NCBI GenBank assembly: GCA_027491195.1
Contig: JAIXWQ010000012.1
Span: 124,001-188,000 of the forward strand
Direction: 5' to 3'
Length of the DNA stretch: 64,000 nt
Origin: Cytophagaceae bacterium
GTDB taxonomy: Bacteria > Bacteroidota > Bacteroidia > Cytophagales > Spirosomataceae
Each line of letters starts with the position of its first letter. The first letter of the stretch is position 1. The notes beneath the pieces are model-generated. The model was not told where the DNA came from, ran no database searches, and saw nothing but the letters and a program-made list of their open reading frames with translations. The position numbers were made by a program, and so were the translations under genes. Of the stretch, positions 35,277-44,333 are shown in pieces.

Positions 35277-36695
35277 ATGGCACAAATTTCCTTATTCCCC
35301 GAAGTTGAAATCGCAAGTTTGTGCTTTGATTCACGCAAGGCTATTTCTGGTTCTGTGTTTTTTGCCATTCCCGGCACCCAGGTAGACGGACATTCGTTTT
35401 TGACTCAGGTATACGAGCAGGGATGCAAGCTTTGGGTGGTTGAAAAACAGCCTGCGGAGGTCCCTTCCGACGTTCAATGTGTTCAAGTGGAGGATTCGAA
35501 TGCGGCTTTAGCGGAGGCTGCTGCTGAATTTTATGATCACCCGTCTAAGAAGTTGAAGCTGGTAGGTATTACAGGGACGAATGGAAAGACGACGACCGTT
35601 ACTTTGCTTTTTGAATTATTCAAACGCCTGGGTCACCGTTGTGGTTTGATTTCGACGGTCGTGAATAAGATTGAGGATAAAATTATTCCTTCTACCCATA
35701 CGACGCCAGATGCCCTTAGCCTGAATGCATTATTAGCCGATATGGTAGCTGCAGGATGTAGCCATGCTTTTATGGAGGTGAGTTCGCATGCGGTGGTGCA
35801 AAAACGCATTCATGCAGTCAAATTTAGCGGGGCTATTTTTTCGAATATTACCCGCGATCACCTCGATTTTCACAAGACATTTGACGAATATATTAAGGCC
35901 AAAAAAGGATTTTTTGACGCCCTGCCCGCCACGGCTTTCGCTCTAACGAATGTGGATGACAAGCGAGGAATGGTGATGTTGCAGAATACGGCGGCGAAGA
36001 AATACGGTTTTGGTTTACTGAATGCGGCTGACTTTAAAGCTAAAATCATTAGTAATGGAGTAGGTGGCTTGCAATTAGAAATCGATCACCAGCAAGTGCA
36101 TGCGCAATTAATAGGCACCTTTAATGCCTATAATTTGCTTGGTATTTACGGAGCGGCTCTCCTGTTAGGTGAGGAGTCTCATGAAGTATTGGTACAGATT
36201 TCTGCTTTAAAAACCGCTCCAGGGCGTTTTGAACAGCTGGCAGGCTCTAACCAAAAAATGGGTATCGTCGATTATGCCCACACGCCTGATGCCTTAGAAA
36301 ATGTGTTAAAGACGATCCAAACGATTAAGGACAAGTCGCAACGCGTCATAACGGTCGTGGGATGTGGAGGAAACAGGGATGCAGGGAAGAGACCTATTAT
36401 GGCGGAATTAGCGGCAAAGTACAGTGATGCGGTGGTGTTAACTTCTGATAATCCCCGCAAAGAAGATCCGGAATTGATTTTGGACCAAATGGAAGCCGGC
36501 GTTCCGGAGGCATTAAAATCGAAAGTCCACCGCGTATCTGACAGAAAAGAAGGCATTTTTTATGCGGTTAGAGATTTAGCTTTGACGGGAGACATCATTT
36601 TAGTAGCTGGAAAAGGTCATGAAAACTACCAAGATATCCAAGGCGTGAAATACGACTTCGATGATAAAATAGTGCTGGGGGAGGCTTTTAGCTAA
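35277..36695 (+). CDS. murE: UDP-N-acetylmuramoyl-L-alanyl-D-glutamate--2,6-diaminopimelate ligase
   Basis: Mur ligase that adds the third stem-peptide residue, 472 aa. ATP loop GITGTNGKTTTV (about 98-109), central NITRDHLDFHKTFDEY, and DNPRKEDPE, the motif that selects meso-diaminopimelate over lysine. Starts 1 nt after ftsI. The three-domain length is normal. Confidence 0.95.
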   Translation: MAQISLFPEVEIASLCFDSRKAISGSVFFAIPGTQVDGHSFLTQVYEQGCKLWVVEKQPAEVPSDVQCVQVEDSNAALAEAAAEFYDHPSKKLKLVGITGTNGKTTTVTLLFELFKRLGHRCGLISTVVNKIEDKIIPSTHTTPDALSLNALLADMVAAGCSHAFMEVSSHAVVQKRIHAVKFSGAIFSNITRDHLDFHKTFDEYIKAKKGFFDALPATAFALTNVDDKRGMVMLQNTAAKKYGFGLLNAADFKAKIISNGVGGLQLEIDHQQVHAQLIGTFNAYNLLGIYGAALLLGEESHEVLVQISALKTAPGRFEQLAGSNQKMGIVDYAHTPDALENVLKTIQTIKDKSQRVITVVGCGGNRDAGKRPIMAELAAKYSDAVVLTSDNPRKEDPELILDQMEAGVPEALKSKVHRVSDRKEGIFYAVRDLALTGDIILVAGKGHENYQDIQGVKYDFDDKIVLGEAFS

Positions 36696-36746
36696 GTTTG
36701 ATTTCCCCTCGTTTTTTTGCAATTTTAAAAATTAAAACCCTTTTGC

Positions 36747-37931
36747 ATGCTGTATTACCTCTTTGAATACTTAGACAAGACCTTGAATATTCCAGGCGCC
36801 GGTGTATTTCAATACATCACCTTCCGCGCTTTTGCTGCGATTATTACGTCTTTGGGAATTGCGGCGATTTGGGGTAAGTCGGTGATTTATCGCCTGCAAC
36901 GTTTGCAAATTGGAGAGGAAATACGCGACTTAGGTTTAGAGGGCCAAATGGCTAAAAAAGGAACTCCTACCATGGGAGGCTTCATTATTTTATTGTCTCT
37001 ATTAATTCCTACGCTGCTTTTTTCTAAAATCACGAATGTCTATATCGTACTATTGGTTACCTCTGCCATCTGGTTAGGCGCGGTTGGATTTGCGGATGAT
37101 TACATTAAAGTATTCAAGAAGAATAAGGAAGGTTTATCTGGAAAGTTTAAGGTGATAGGCCAAATCGGTTTAGGCATCATCGTGGGTTTAACCATGTACT
37201 TTAACCAACACATTAAGGTGCGCGAATTTGCCACAGATGGCACCTTTGTGGATCACAAATCTTTGTTAACGACGGTTCCTTTTATGAAGGATAACCAGTT
37301 CGATTACAACATGTTACTTCCGAGCTTCATTCCGGATGAATACGTTTGGATTGTCTATGTATTGGTGGTGATTTTCATCATCACGGCCGTTTCAAATGGG
37401 GCAAATATCACAGACGGTATTGATGGATTAGCGGCGGGAACCTCGGTGATTATCGGTATTGCCTTGGCTATTTTAGCTTATGTATCGGGTAATAAAGTCA
37501 TTTCTCAATACCTAAACGTGATGTTCATCCCGAATTCAGGAGAGCTCGCCGTCTTTTGTGCGGCGTTCGTAGGGGCGTGTATCGGATTCCTTTGGTATAA
37601 TGCGTATCCAGCCCAAGTTTTTATGGGAGATACCGGAAGTTTGATGTTAGGTGGAGTTATTGCCACGCTAGCGATTGTAATCCGTAAAGAGATGTTAATT
37701 CCTGTTTTATGCGGGATTTTCTTGATCGAGAATTTATCGGTCATCATTCAGGTGGCCTATTTTAAATATACGAAACGTAAATATGGGGAGGGACGTCGCG
37801 TCTTTTTGATGTCGCCACTTCACCACCATTTCCAAAAGAAAAATTACCACGAATCGAAGATCGTTATTCGCTTCTTGATCGTGGGAATCATCTTAGCCGT
37901 TTTATCATTAGTCACTTTAAAATTGCGTTAA
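36747..37931 (+). CDS. mraY: Phospho-N-acetylmuramoyl-pentapeptide-transferase
   Basis: Inner-membrane enzyme that makes lipid I from UDP-MurNAc-pentapeptide and undecaprenyl phosphate. 394 aa, about ten membrane helices. Family motifs: [44 protein letters not shown] and [17 protein letters not shown]. Here murD, ftsW, murG and murC do not follow; aroA does. Confidence 0.95.
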   Translation: MLYYLFEYLDKTLNIPGAGVFQYITFRAFAAIITSLGIAAIWGKSVIYRLQRLQIGEEIRDLGLEGQMAKKGTPTMGGFIILLSLLIPTLLFSKITNVYIVLLVTSAIWLGAVGFADDYIKVFKKNKEGLSGKFKVIGQIGLGIIVGLTMYFNQHIKVREFATDGTFVDHKSLLTTVPFMKDNQFDYNMLLPSFIPDEYVWIVYVLVVIFIITAVSNGANITDGIDGLAAGTSVIIGIALAILAYVSGNKVISQYLNVMFIPNSGELAVFCAAFVGACIGFLWYNAYPAQVFMGDTGSLMLGGVIATLAIVIRKEMLIPVLCGIFLIENLSVIIQVAYFKYTKRKYGEGRRVFLMSPLHHHFQKKNYHESKIVIRFLIVGIILAVLSLVTLKLR

Positions 37932-37945
37932 TCGCAAAGCCCGCT

Positions 37946-39184
37946 TTGAGTCAAATTACTTTATTTCCGCGTAGTACTTCCTTTTCTGAAATTATCCCGT
38001 TGCCGGCATCTAAGTCGGAAAGTAACCGAGCTTTGGTCATCAATGCCTTAGCTAAGGGGACCTTGGATAATCTTTCAAATTTAGCGGAGGCCCGCGATAC
38101 CCAAACCATGATACGCTTGCTATCAGAGAATGGGCCGGAAGCGGACGTATTAGATGCGGGAACGACGATGCGTTTTTTGACGGCCTATTACGCTGTGACG
38201 GGTGCCGTAAAGAAGATGAACGGTACGCCGCGCATGTGCGAACGCCCGATCGGAATTTTGGTAGATGCCTTGCGCGCCTTGGGTGCAGATATCACGTATT
38301 TGAACAAGGAAGGCTATCCTCCTATGCAATTGAACGGTTTTGCCTTTCAAGGAAACCGTGAGATTTCTATTCGGGGGGACGTCAGTTCACAATTTATTTC
38401 GGCCATTTTAATGGTTGCCCCCTTATTGCCGGAGGGACTTAAATTACAAATTACAGGAGCACTTGGTTCGAAGCCTTATATCGAGATGACCTTAGCCCAA
38501 ATGAAGCATTTCGGCATCGAAGCAAAAGCGGATTGGTCCACAGGAACGATTGAAATCCCTAAACAGGACTATCGCTTGCAGCCATTTGCCGTGGAATCAG
38601 ATTGGTCCGGAGCGAGCTATTGGTATTCGATGGTGGCCTTGTCCCCTTTTGAAGATAGTTCACTAGAATTGCTAGGCTTGAAAGAAGATTCTCTACAGGG
38701 TGATTCAGCGATTAAAGCCATTATGGAGCCTTTAGGAGTGAAAAGTACCTACACGGGACGCGGTTATTTACTGACTAAAATTCCAGCACAGGATTCATTG
38801 GCCTGGGACTTTACGGATTGTCCTGATTTAGCCCAAACCATCTGTGTTGTCGCTGCGGTTCAGGACATTCCTTTGACCTTGACGGGCTTGGAATCCTTGA
38901 AAGTAAAGGAAACGGATCGCGTGCTAGCCTTGCAAAATGAATTGAAGAAATTAGGTGCCACCTTAGTAGAGGTGGAAACGAACCACAAATATGAAGTTCG
39001 CGGTGATTTTGCCTCAATCTCTCGCATCGAACCTATCGAAACGTACGATGATCACCGGATGGCGATGGCCTTTGCGCCGGTGGCCATGCAAAAAGAAATT
39101 ACCCTATTAGATCCTTCGGTGGTGAATAAAAGCTACCCTAGCTTCTGGAAACATATATCTATCCTATTAAACTCTGAACAATGA
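37946..39184 (+). CDS. aroA: 3-phosphoshikimate 1-carboxyvinyltransferase (EPSP synthase)
   Basis: Shikimate-pathway enzyme joining PEP to shikimate 3-phosphate, 412 aa. Start appears to be TTG (37946), 14 nt after mraY; no nearby ATG fits the family N-terminus. PLPASKSESNRALV, DAGTTMRFLTAYY and ETYDDHRMAMAFAP hold the expected active-site residues. The stop overlaps the amidohydrolase start (ATGA). Confidence 0.93.
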   Translation: MSQITLFPRSTSFSEIIPLPASKSESNRALVINALAKGTLDNLSNLAEARDTQTMIRLLSENGPEADVLDAGTTMRFLTAYYAVTGAVKKMNGTPRMCERPIGILVDALRALGADITYLNKEGYPPMQLNGFAFQGNREISIRGDVSSQFISAILMVAPLLPEGLKLQITGALGSKPYIEMTLAQMKHFGIEAKADWSTGTIEIPKQDYRLQPFAVESDWSGASYWYSMVALSPFEDSSLELLGLKEDSLQGDSAIKAIMEPLGVKSTYTGRGYLLTKIPAQDSLAWDFTDCPDLAQTICVVAAVQDIPLTLTGLESLKVKETDRVLALQNELKKLGATLVEVETNHKYEVRGDFASISRIEPIETYDDHRMAMAFAPVAMQKEITLLDPSVVNKSYPSFWKHISILLNSEQ

Positions 39185-40455
39185 AAAAAATAGTAACCTT
39201 GGCATTCAGCCTTTTGGCCTTTGCTGGAATGGCCCAAAAAACGATCCTCCACTGTGGATCACTCATCGACGTAAAAACACAGACTGTCTTGAAAAACCGT
39301 TCCATTGTGGTGGAAGGAAAGAAGATTGTTTCGGTATCTGAAGGTTTCTTGACTCCGGCGAAAGGAGATGTTGTGATCAATTTGAAAGACCGCACGGTGA
39401 TGCCGGGATTGATCGACTCACACGTGCATTTAGAGTCGGAAACTAATCCCGGGGCTTATTTGGATCGCTTCGTAAAGAATCCGGGTGATGTGGCTTACCA
39501 GGCTTTGGTCTATGCAAAACGTAATTTACTTGCTGGTTTTACTACGGTTCGTGATTTGGGTGGTAGCCACGTAGTTATCAGCTTGCGTAATGCCATCAAT
39601 AAAGGCCTTGTGGAAGGACCTCGCGTATTTACAGCGGGTGTTTCGATCGGTACGACGGGTGGTCATGCGGACGATTCGAATGGTATTAATGAAGCATTTA
39701 AAAAGGATTTGGGCCCAGAGGATGGTGTTGTGAATGGTATAGCAGATGCGGCGAAAGCGGTTCGTCAGCGCTACAAGGAAGGCTCTGATTTGATTAAAAT
39801 CACGGCAACTGGAGGAGTTTTAAGTTATGCCAAAGACGGTGCAGGTGCTCAATTCACCGATGAAGAAGTCCGTACCATCGTACAAACAGCGAAAGATTAT
39901 GGCTTCAAAGTCGCCGCTCACGCTCACGGAAAAGAGGGAATGAAGCGTGCGGTTTTAGGAGGTGTTTCTTCAATCGAACACGGAACATTCATGGATGAAG
40001 AGGTGATGGAATTGATGAAAAAGATGGGGACATACTACGTGCCTACGGTCATTGCAGGTCGTTCGGTGGCAGACTCTTCGAAGATACCGAACTATTATCC
40101 GGAGATGGTAGCGAAGAAAGCGGCAGCGATTGGACCCATCATTCAAGGAACTTTTGGTAAAGCTTATAAGTCAGGCGTGAAGATTGCCTTCGGAACAGAT
40201 GCTGGGGTTTTTGGCCATGGAAAGAATGGCTATGAATTTATCTTGATGAATGAGGCGGGTATGCCGGTACTAGAGGCGATTAAATCGGCTACTGTTAGTG
40301 CAGCAGATTTATTAGGCCAAAGCGATTTAATCGGATCCATCGAGGCGGGAAAAGCGGCAGACATTATCGCTGTACCAGGAGATCCAGTAGCAGACGTGAA
40401 ACTAATGACGAAGGTAAACTTCGTGATGAAAGACGGAAAGGTCTACAAGAACTAG
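39181..40455 (+). CDS. Exported metal-dependent amidohydrolase
   Basis: 424 aa with a signal peptide (KKIVTLAFSLLAFAGMAQ). TIM-barrel amidohydrolase: DSHVHLES holds the HxH metal pair, DLIKITATGG the bridging Lys, AHAHGKEG and SSIEHGTFMDEE the next His ligands, FGTDAGVFGHG the catalytic Asp. Closest to the imidazolonepropionase-like/Xaa-Pro dipeptidase group, which often hydrolyses acylated amino acids or proline dipeptides. Exact substrate unknown. Followed by a strong terminator. Confidence 0.88.
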   Translation: MKKIVTLAFSLLAFAGMAQKTILHCGSLIDVKTQTVLKNRSIVVEGKKIVSVSEGFLTPAKGDVVINLKDRTVMPGLIDSHVHLESETNPGAYLDRFVKNPGDVAYQALVYAKRNLLAGFTTVRDLGGSHVVISLRNAINKGLVEGPRVFTAGVSIGTTGGHADDSNGINEAFKKDLGPEDGVVNGIADAAKAVRQRYKEGSDLIKITATGGVLSYAKDGAGAQFTDEEVRTIVQTAKDYGFKVAAHAHGKEGMKRAVLGGVSSIEHGTFMDEEVMELMKKMGTYYVPTVIAGRSVADSSKIPNYYPEMVAKKAAAIGPIIQGTFGKAYKSGVKIAFGTDAGVFGHGKNGYEFILMNEAGMPVLEAIKSATVSAADLLGQSDLIGSIEAGKAADIIAVPGDPVADVKLMTKVNFVMKDGKVYKN

Positions 40456-40470
40456 AAACGACCATAAACA

Positions 40471-40508
40471 AAAAGGGTCGGCTCGCATCTGCAAGCCGAC
40501 CCTTTTTT
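40471..40508. terminator. Strong bidirectional intrinsic terminator
   Basis: AAAAGGGTCGGCT pairs perfectly over 13 bp with AGCCGACCCTTTT across a 10-nt loop, with T6 on the plus side and an A run that gives T's on the minus side. It separates the amidohydrolase gene from the convergent membrane-protein gene. Confidence 0.9.
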
Positions 40509-40522
40509 ATGTCTGTTAGATT

Positions 40523-41068
40523 CTAGCGTAAAGCTGGAACTTGTTTTTTCAATAGTTCAAATCCTCCAAAGAATAATCCAGAGAATAAGAATTGACTAGC
40601 TAATGTATTCTTTAGGAAGGGAATACCAGCTGCGTAGCAACTCATCAAGCCCGCAAGGTCTTTCGTGTAAGCGATATCAGATCCTAACCAAACCGCGAAG
40701 TTTGAAACTAAGAAGAAAGCCATTGCTGATGCTAAGTTAGTGCCGATGAAACGAGAGGGACTTGCTGTGGTGTTTTGGCCCAATAAAGAGATCAGAGCAA
40801 ATAATCCCATGTGAACCGCATCAATTCCGAAGGAGAAACCTGGGAAAAACGAATCATATAAGGTGTTATTTAAGATCAAATTCGATCCCCAAACCGCTAG
40901 TAAAGTCCAAGCAACGGCTTGTTTGCGATTTTGTAGATAAGCCCCTACAAAAAGTGCCATAGAGGCCATAGGAGAGAAGTTCGCCCAACCGGGTCCAGCT
41001 AAAATTAATAAACGACTCGCGATAGCTAGTAAAATGAACGCGATAATGGTGGTATTTCTTTTTGTCAT
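40523..41068 (-). CDS. Multi-pass membrane protein (DUF6580-like)
   Basis: 181 aa with about five or six hydrophobic helices, no charged domain and no signal cleavage. WANFSPMASMALFVGAYL and SNFAVWLGSDIAYTKDL match my recollection of the DUF6580 'putative transport' family; ECF-transporter S-subunits have similar size and topology. No riboswitch was seen in the 100-bp upstream region. The transport role is unproved. Confidence 0.65.
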   Translation of the reverse strand: MTKRNTTIIAFILLAIASRLLILAGPGWANFSPMASMALFVGAYLQNRKQAVAWTLLAVWGSNLILNNTLYDSFFPGFSFGIDAVHMGLFALISLLGQNTTASPSRFIGTNLASAMAFFLVSNFAVWLGSDIAYTKDLAGLMSCYAAGIPFLKNTLASQFLFSGLFFGGFELLKKQVPALR

Positions 41069-41122
41069 GTCCTGAATATGGTATCCTGCAAGAATATTTT
41101 TTCTCGAGGTCTAAATAATTTC

Positions 41123-41130
41123 CAAAGGTA
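41123..41130 (-). promoter_or_regulatory. Candidate -7 element for the DUF6580-like gene
   Basis: Minus-strand TACCTTTG fits TAnnTTTG, 54 nt upstream of the start. -33 box not evident. Confidence 0.33.
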
Positions 41131-41168
41131 AAACAAAAGCCGTAATTTTACCCATTGAATTCGAATTT

Positions 41169-42302
41169 ATGTCTACATCACTTCCCAAAATCGGATTATT
41201 AGGCGGCGGCCAGCTAGGAAGAATGCTCCTACAAGCAGCAATCGACTTAGATTTGCAAATCGCCTGCCTTGATCCAGATCCAGAAGCTTCTTGTCACACC
41301 TTAACGACCCAGTTTACGCAGGGCTCGTTCCAGGACTTTGATACGGTATATGCTTTTGGAAAAAAATGTGATTTAGTCAGTATCGAAATTGAGCATGTTA
41401 ACATCGAAGCGCTTGAACAATTAGAAGCAGAGGGAATTAAGGTCTATCCTCAACCTCATTTGCTTCGCATGATTCAAGACAAGCGCATCCAAAAGACCTT
41501 TTTCCAAACCCACGGTTTCCCTACCGCCGATTTCAGATTAATCGAATCTGCAGACGAAATAGTGGCTAACGAGGATTTCTTGCCCGCTTTTAACAAACTG
41601 GGTAAAGGAGGATACGATGGGAAAGGGGTACAATATATCGGTACAGCTGCGGATGCTTCGAAGGGATTTTCGGAACCTGGCCTTTTAGAAAAGGCCATTG
41701 ATTTCGATAAAGAATTAGCCGTCATTGTGGCTCGCAATCCGCAAGGGGAAATTAAAGCCTTTCCTGCTGTGGAGATGGTATTTCATCCCGTCCAAAACCT
41801 AGTTGAGTTTTTAGTTTCACCAGCTGCTATTTCACGCGAGATTGAGCGGGAAGCAGAGCAAATAGCCGTTAGTCTAATCGATAAGATGGGATTAGTGGGC
41901 GTTTTAGCGGTGGAAATGTTTTTAACGAAGGACGGTAAAATTCTGATTAACGAAGTCGCTCCGAGACCGCATAATTCAGGTCATCAAACGATTCGAGCGA
42001 ATGATACGTCACAATATGAGCAGCATTTGAGAGCCATTACGGGACTTCCTTTGGGAGATACCTATGCACATAGCTACTCAGGCATGTTGAATTTATTAGG
42101 CTCAGAAGGATTTACAGGGCCTGCGAAATACGAAGGCTTGGATACTATTTTAGGTATTCCTGGCGTTCATCCATTTTTATATGGCAAGAAAATAACGAAA
42201 CCTTTTCGCAAGATGGGGCACATTACACTCGTAGCTGGCTCCCGTGAAGAGATTGAACAGAAAGCAGAATTAGTTAAACAAAGCATACGCGTTATCGCAT
42301 AA
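41169..42302 (+). CDS. purK: 5-(carboxyamino)imidazole ribonucleotide synthase
   Basis: ATP-grasp enzyme of purine synthesis that makes N5-CAIR from AIR, ATP and bicarbonate. 377 aa. GLLGGGQLGRML at the N-terminus, FNKLGKGGYDGKGVQ in the ATP-grasp fold and INEVAPRPHNSGH at the active site. The product passes to PurE, encoded 11 nt downstream. Confidence 0.95.
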   Translation: MSTSLPKIGLLGGGQLGRMLLQAAIDLDLQIACLDPDPEASCHTLTTQFTQGSFQDFDTVYAFGKKCDLVSIEIEHVNIEALEQLEAEGIKVYPQPHLLRMIQDKRIQKTFFQTHGFPTADFRLIESADEIVANEDFLPAFNKLGKGGYDGKGVQYIGTAADASKGFSEPGLLEKAIDFDKELAVIVARNPQGEIKAFPAVEMVFHPVQNLVEFLVSPAAISREIEREAEQIAVSLIDKMGLVGVLAVEMFLTKDGKILINEVAPRPHNSGHQTIRANDTSQYEQHLRAITGLPLGDTYAHSYSGMLNLLGSEGFTGPAKYEGLDTILGIPGVHPFLYGKKITKPFRKMGHITLVAGSREEIEQKAELVKQSIRVIA

Positions 42303-42313
42303 ATTAGATAGCT

Positions 42314-42805
42314 ATGGTAGGAATTATAATGGGTAGCAGCTCAGATTTAGGAGTGATGCAAGAAGCCATTCAGGTTTGCAAGGATTTTGGTGTGGCTTAT
42401 GAAGTGGACATTGTTTCTGCACACCGCACACCGGTAAAAATGATGACCTACGCGCAACAAGCGAAGTCACGCGGTATTCAGGTAATCATCGCTGGAGCGG
42501 GTGGGGCGGCGCATTTACCAGGTATGATCGCTTCGGCGACTATTTTGCCAGTGATCGGAGTTCCGGTGAAATCCTCTAATTCCATCGATGGATGGGATTC
42601 CGTATTATCTATTTTGCAAATGCCAAATGGTGTTCCAGTAGCTACTGTAGCCTTGAATGCAGCGAAGAACGCCGGATTGTTAGCTGTACAAATGTTAGCG
42701 ATTTCAGATGCTTCCTTGGCAGAAAAATACACGGCTTACAAAGCGGAATTAGAAGATAAAGTGGCTGAAATGAGCCAACAAACAAAAGATAAATTCTCAA
42801 AATAA
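42314..42805 (+). CDS. purE: 5-(carboxyamino)imidazole ribonucleotide mutase
   Basis: Class I PurE, 163 aa: moves the carboxyl of N5-CAIR to C4. IIMGSSSDLGVM, VSAHRTP and IAGAGGAAHLPGMIAS are the family motifs with the catalytic Ser and His. Works directly after PurK. The stop overlaps the start of the LysM gene by one base (TAATG). Confidence 0.95.
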   Translation: MVGIIMGSSSDLGVMQEAIQVCKDFGVAYEVDIVSAHRTPVKMMTYAQQAKSRGIQVIIAGAGGAAHLPGMIASATILPVIGVPVKSSNSIDGWDSVLSILQMPNGVPVATVALNAAKNAGLLAVQMLAISDASLAEKYTAYKAELEDKVAEMSQQTKDKFSK

Positions 42806-43431
42806 TGAGCGAAAACGAAGAAAGCAGCAAGTTGCCTGTTATCACTTTGGGCATCCTTTTATTAACTCTGGTGGGTTTAATTGCCGTAGGATTTGAGCAT
42901 TTTGTGAGTCCAGATAAGGACGAATTAATCAAGGCGGAGAAATTCGTAGAGCCAGAGGAAGAAGTAGTAGCTGAGGCGGCACAAGTGGATATTGATTCGA
43001 TTGCGGATCCTGCTGATTCCTTAATTGTAACGAAAGATTCCTTGCTAGGGCAATCAGACGAAGAAGCATTAGCCGAGCAGAAGAAAGAGGCTGAGGCGGA
43101 AGTGGTTCCTGAAGTAGCCACGCCTGCAGGCAAATCGCATGCTGTAACGGTGGAAAAAGGAGAGACTTTCTCTGCAGTTGCCAGAAAATTTGGTTTAAAG
43201 GTGGATCAATTGAAAGCCTTGAATCCAGGGGTGAATCCGGATGGGATTAAAAGTGGGTCTACGAAGTTAAATGTGAAGATTCAAGCGGTGCATACCGTGG
43301 GTCCTGGTGATATTTTACGTAAAGTGGCAGAAAAATATGGCGTGACGAAACAAGCCATTATGGAGGCGAATCACAAGAAAGATGACATAACCCTGCGTGG
43401 TGAAGTGCTCATCATTCCCTTGAAAAAATGA
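42805..43431 (+). CDS. Membrane-anchored LysM-domain protein
   Basis: 208 aa: a short cytoplasmic start, one membrane helix (about 12-33), an acidic linker of about 75 aa, then two LysM repeats (about 112-157 and 160-207; VEKGETFSAVARKFGLKV and VGPGDILRKVAEKYGVTK). LysM binds peptidoglycan GlcNAc. Overlaps the peptidase gene by 4 nt (ATGA), so a joint cell-wall role is likely. Confidence 0.85.
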   Translation: MSENEESSKLPVITLGILLLTLVGLIAVGFEHFVSPDKDELIKAEKFVEPEEEVVAEAAQVDIDSIADPADSLIVTKDSLLGQSDEEALAEQKKEAEAEVVPEVATPAGKSHAVTVEKGETFSAVARKFGLKVDQLKALNPGVNPDGIKSGSTKLNVKIQAVHTVGPGDILRKVAEKYGVTKQAIMEANHKKDDITLRGEVLIIPLKK

Positions 43432-44333
43432 TTTTAATTGGTCTTTTTCAAGTCATCTTATTCTTTCTAAGTCTTGAGGAGCAGCCTGCCAAACAGCGGG
43501 TGTGTGAGCCTGTTCGCCTAACATCAATCGATTGGGAGGAATTTAAATGGCTTTACAAGCAGCAGGATTCTACCTTTTCCACCGATTCTATTGCTTCTTA
43601 TGTATTTATCCGCGTGAATGCCGATGGTACAAAAGAGACACGCGAGTTTGCTCAATTGCACCAGCCTTGGGAGGATTTATTGTCTGCAGAAATTGACTCT
43701 TTCGAGATCAAGCGCGATAGTTTGAAGAAACGAATTAAGTCGCCGTATAAGCTGAGGTACACTTCCACTACTCGAAATAAAAAACAGCAATTATCCTTGC
43801 AAAAAAGGGGCTTCTCAAAGGCCTTTATCTCTTTTCATAACTTCGGTTTAGCTGCGGATGGAGCCATCGCCAGAAAAGGCAAGCACTTGCGTCGTGGTGC
43901 TATTTATGACCGTTATGGATCGATAGCGAAGGATTTGGGTTTGTTTTGGGGAGGAGACTTTGTAGGCTTTCCAGATCCAGGGCATATTCAGGCCTTCTTG
44001 AATAGTGCTAGTCTCATTCAAAAATATCCAGAGGTGGCGTTGGAATATGAGCCCTTTAAGGTGGCATATGAACGGAATTACTTTAAGAAGGTAGATATCG
44101 GTCGCGAAGAACTCGTCGAAGACTCTCGGGATTTATTGATTGAATTAAATAAGGTGCGGGAAAATAAACCATGCGCTTGCTCACAGGCGATCCCTTACCC
44201 CGCATCTGCTACAGATCTGTCTTTGAAACCGTATACCGTTACGGTTTTGGCAAATATACAAGAGCAATATATCTTCATCCAAAAAGGCTCCTACGGGTAT
44301 TTTTATCCGATGGGACTTTGGAAATTACACTAG
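43428..44333 (+). CDS. M15-family peptidase (predicted L,D-/D,D-peptidoglycan endopeptidase)
   Basis: 301 aa with a hydrophobic N-terminus (signal or anchor). The zinc-site pattern of M15 peptidases is complete: SFHNFGLAAD gives SxHxxGxAxD with His137 and Asp144, and FWGGDFVGFPDPGH gives the DxxH with His186. Such enzymes cut peptidoglycan stem peptides. About 60 residues after the domain have no recognised fold. Translation is coupled to the LysM gene. The stop interlocks with that of fmt (CTAG). Confidence 0.78.
   Translation: MILIGLFQVILFFLSLEEQPAKQRVCEPVRLTSIDWEEFKWLYKQQDSTFSTDSIASYVFIRVNADGTKETREFAQLHQPWEDLLSAEIDSFEIKRDSLKKRIKSPYKLRYTSTTRNKKQQLSLQKRGFSKAFISFHNFGLAADGAIARKGKHLRRGAIYDRYGSIAKDLGLFWGGDFVGFPDPGHIQAFLNSASLIQKYPEVALEYEPFKVAYERNYFKKVDIGREELVEDSRDLLIELNKVRENKPCACSQAIPYPASATDLSLKPYTVTVLANIQEQYIFIQKGSYGYFYPMGLWKLH

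Noticed and set aside
41069-41168. Cobalamin or other riboswitch upstream of the DUF6580-like membrane protein
   Set aside because: Only 100 bp available and no recognisable conserved box or complex fold.
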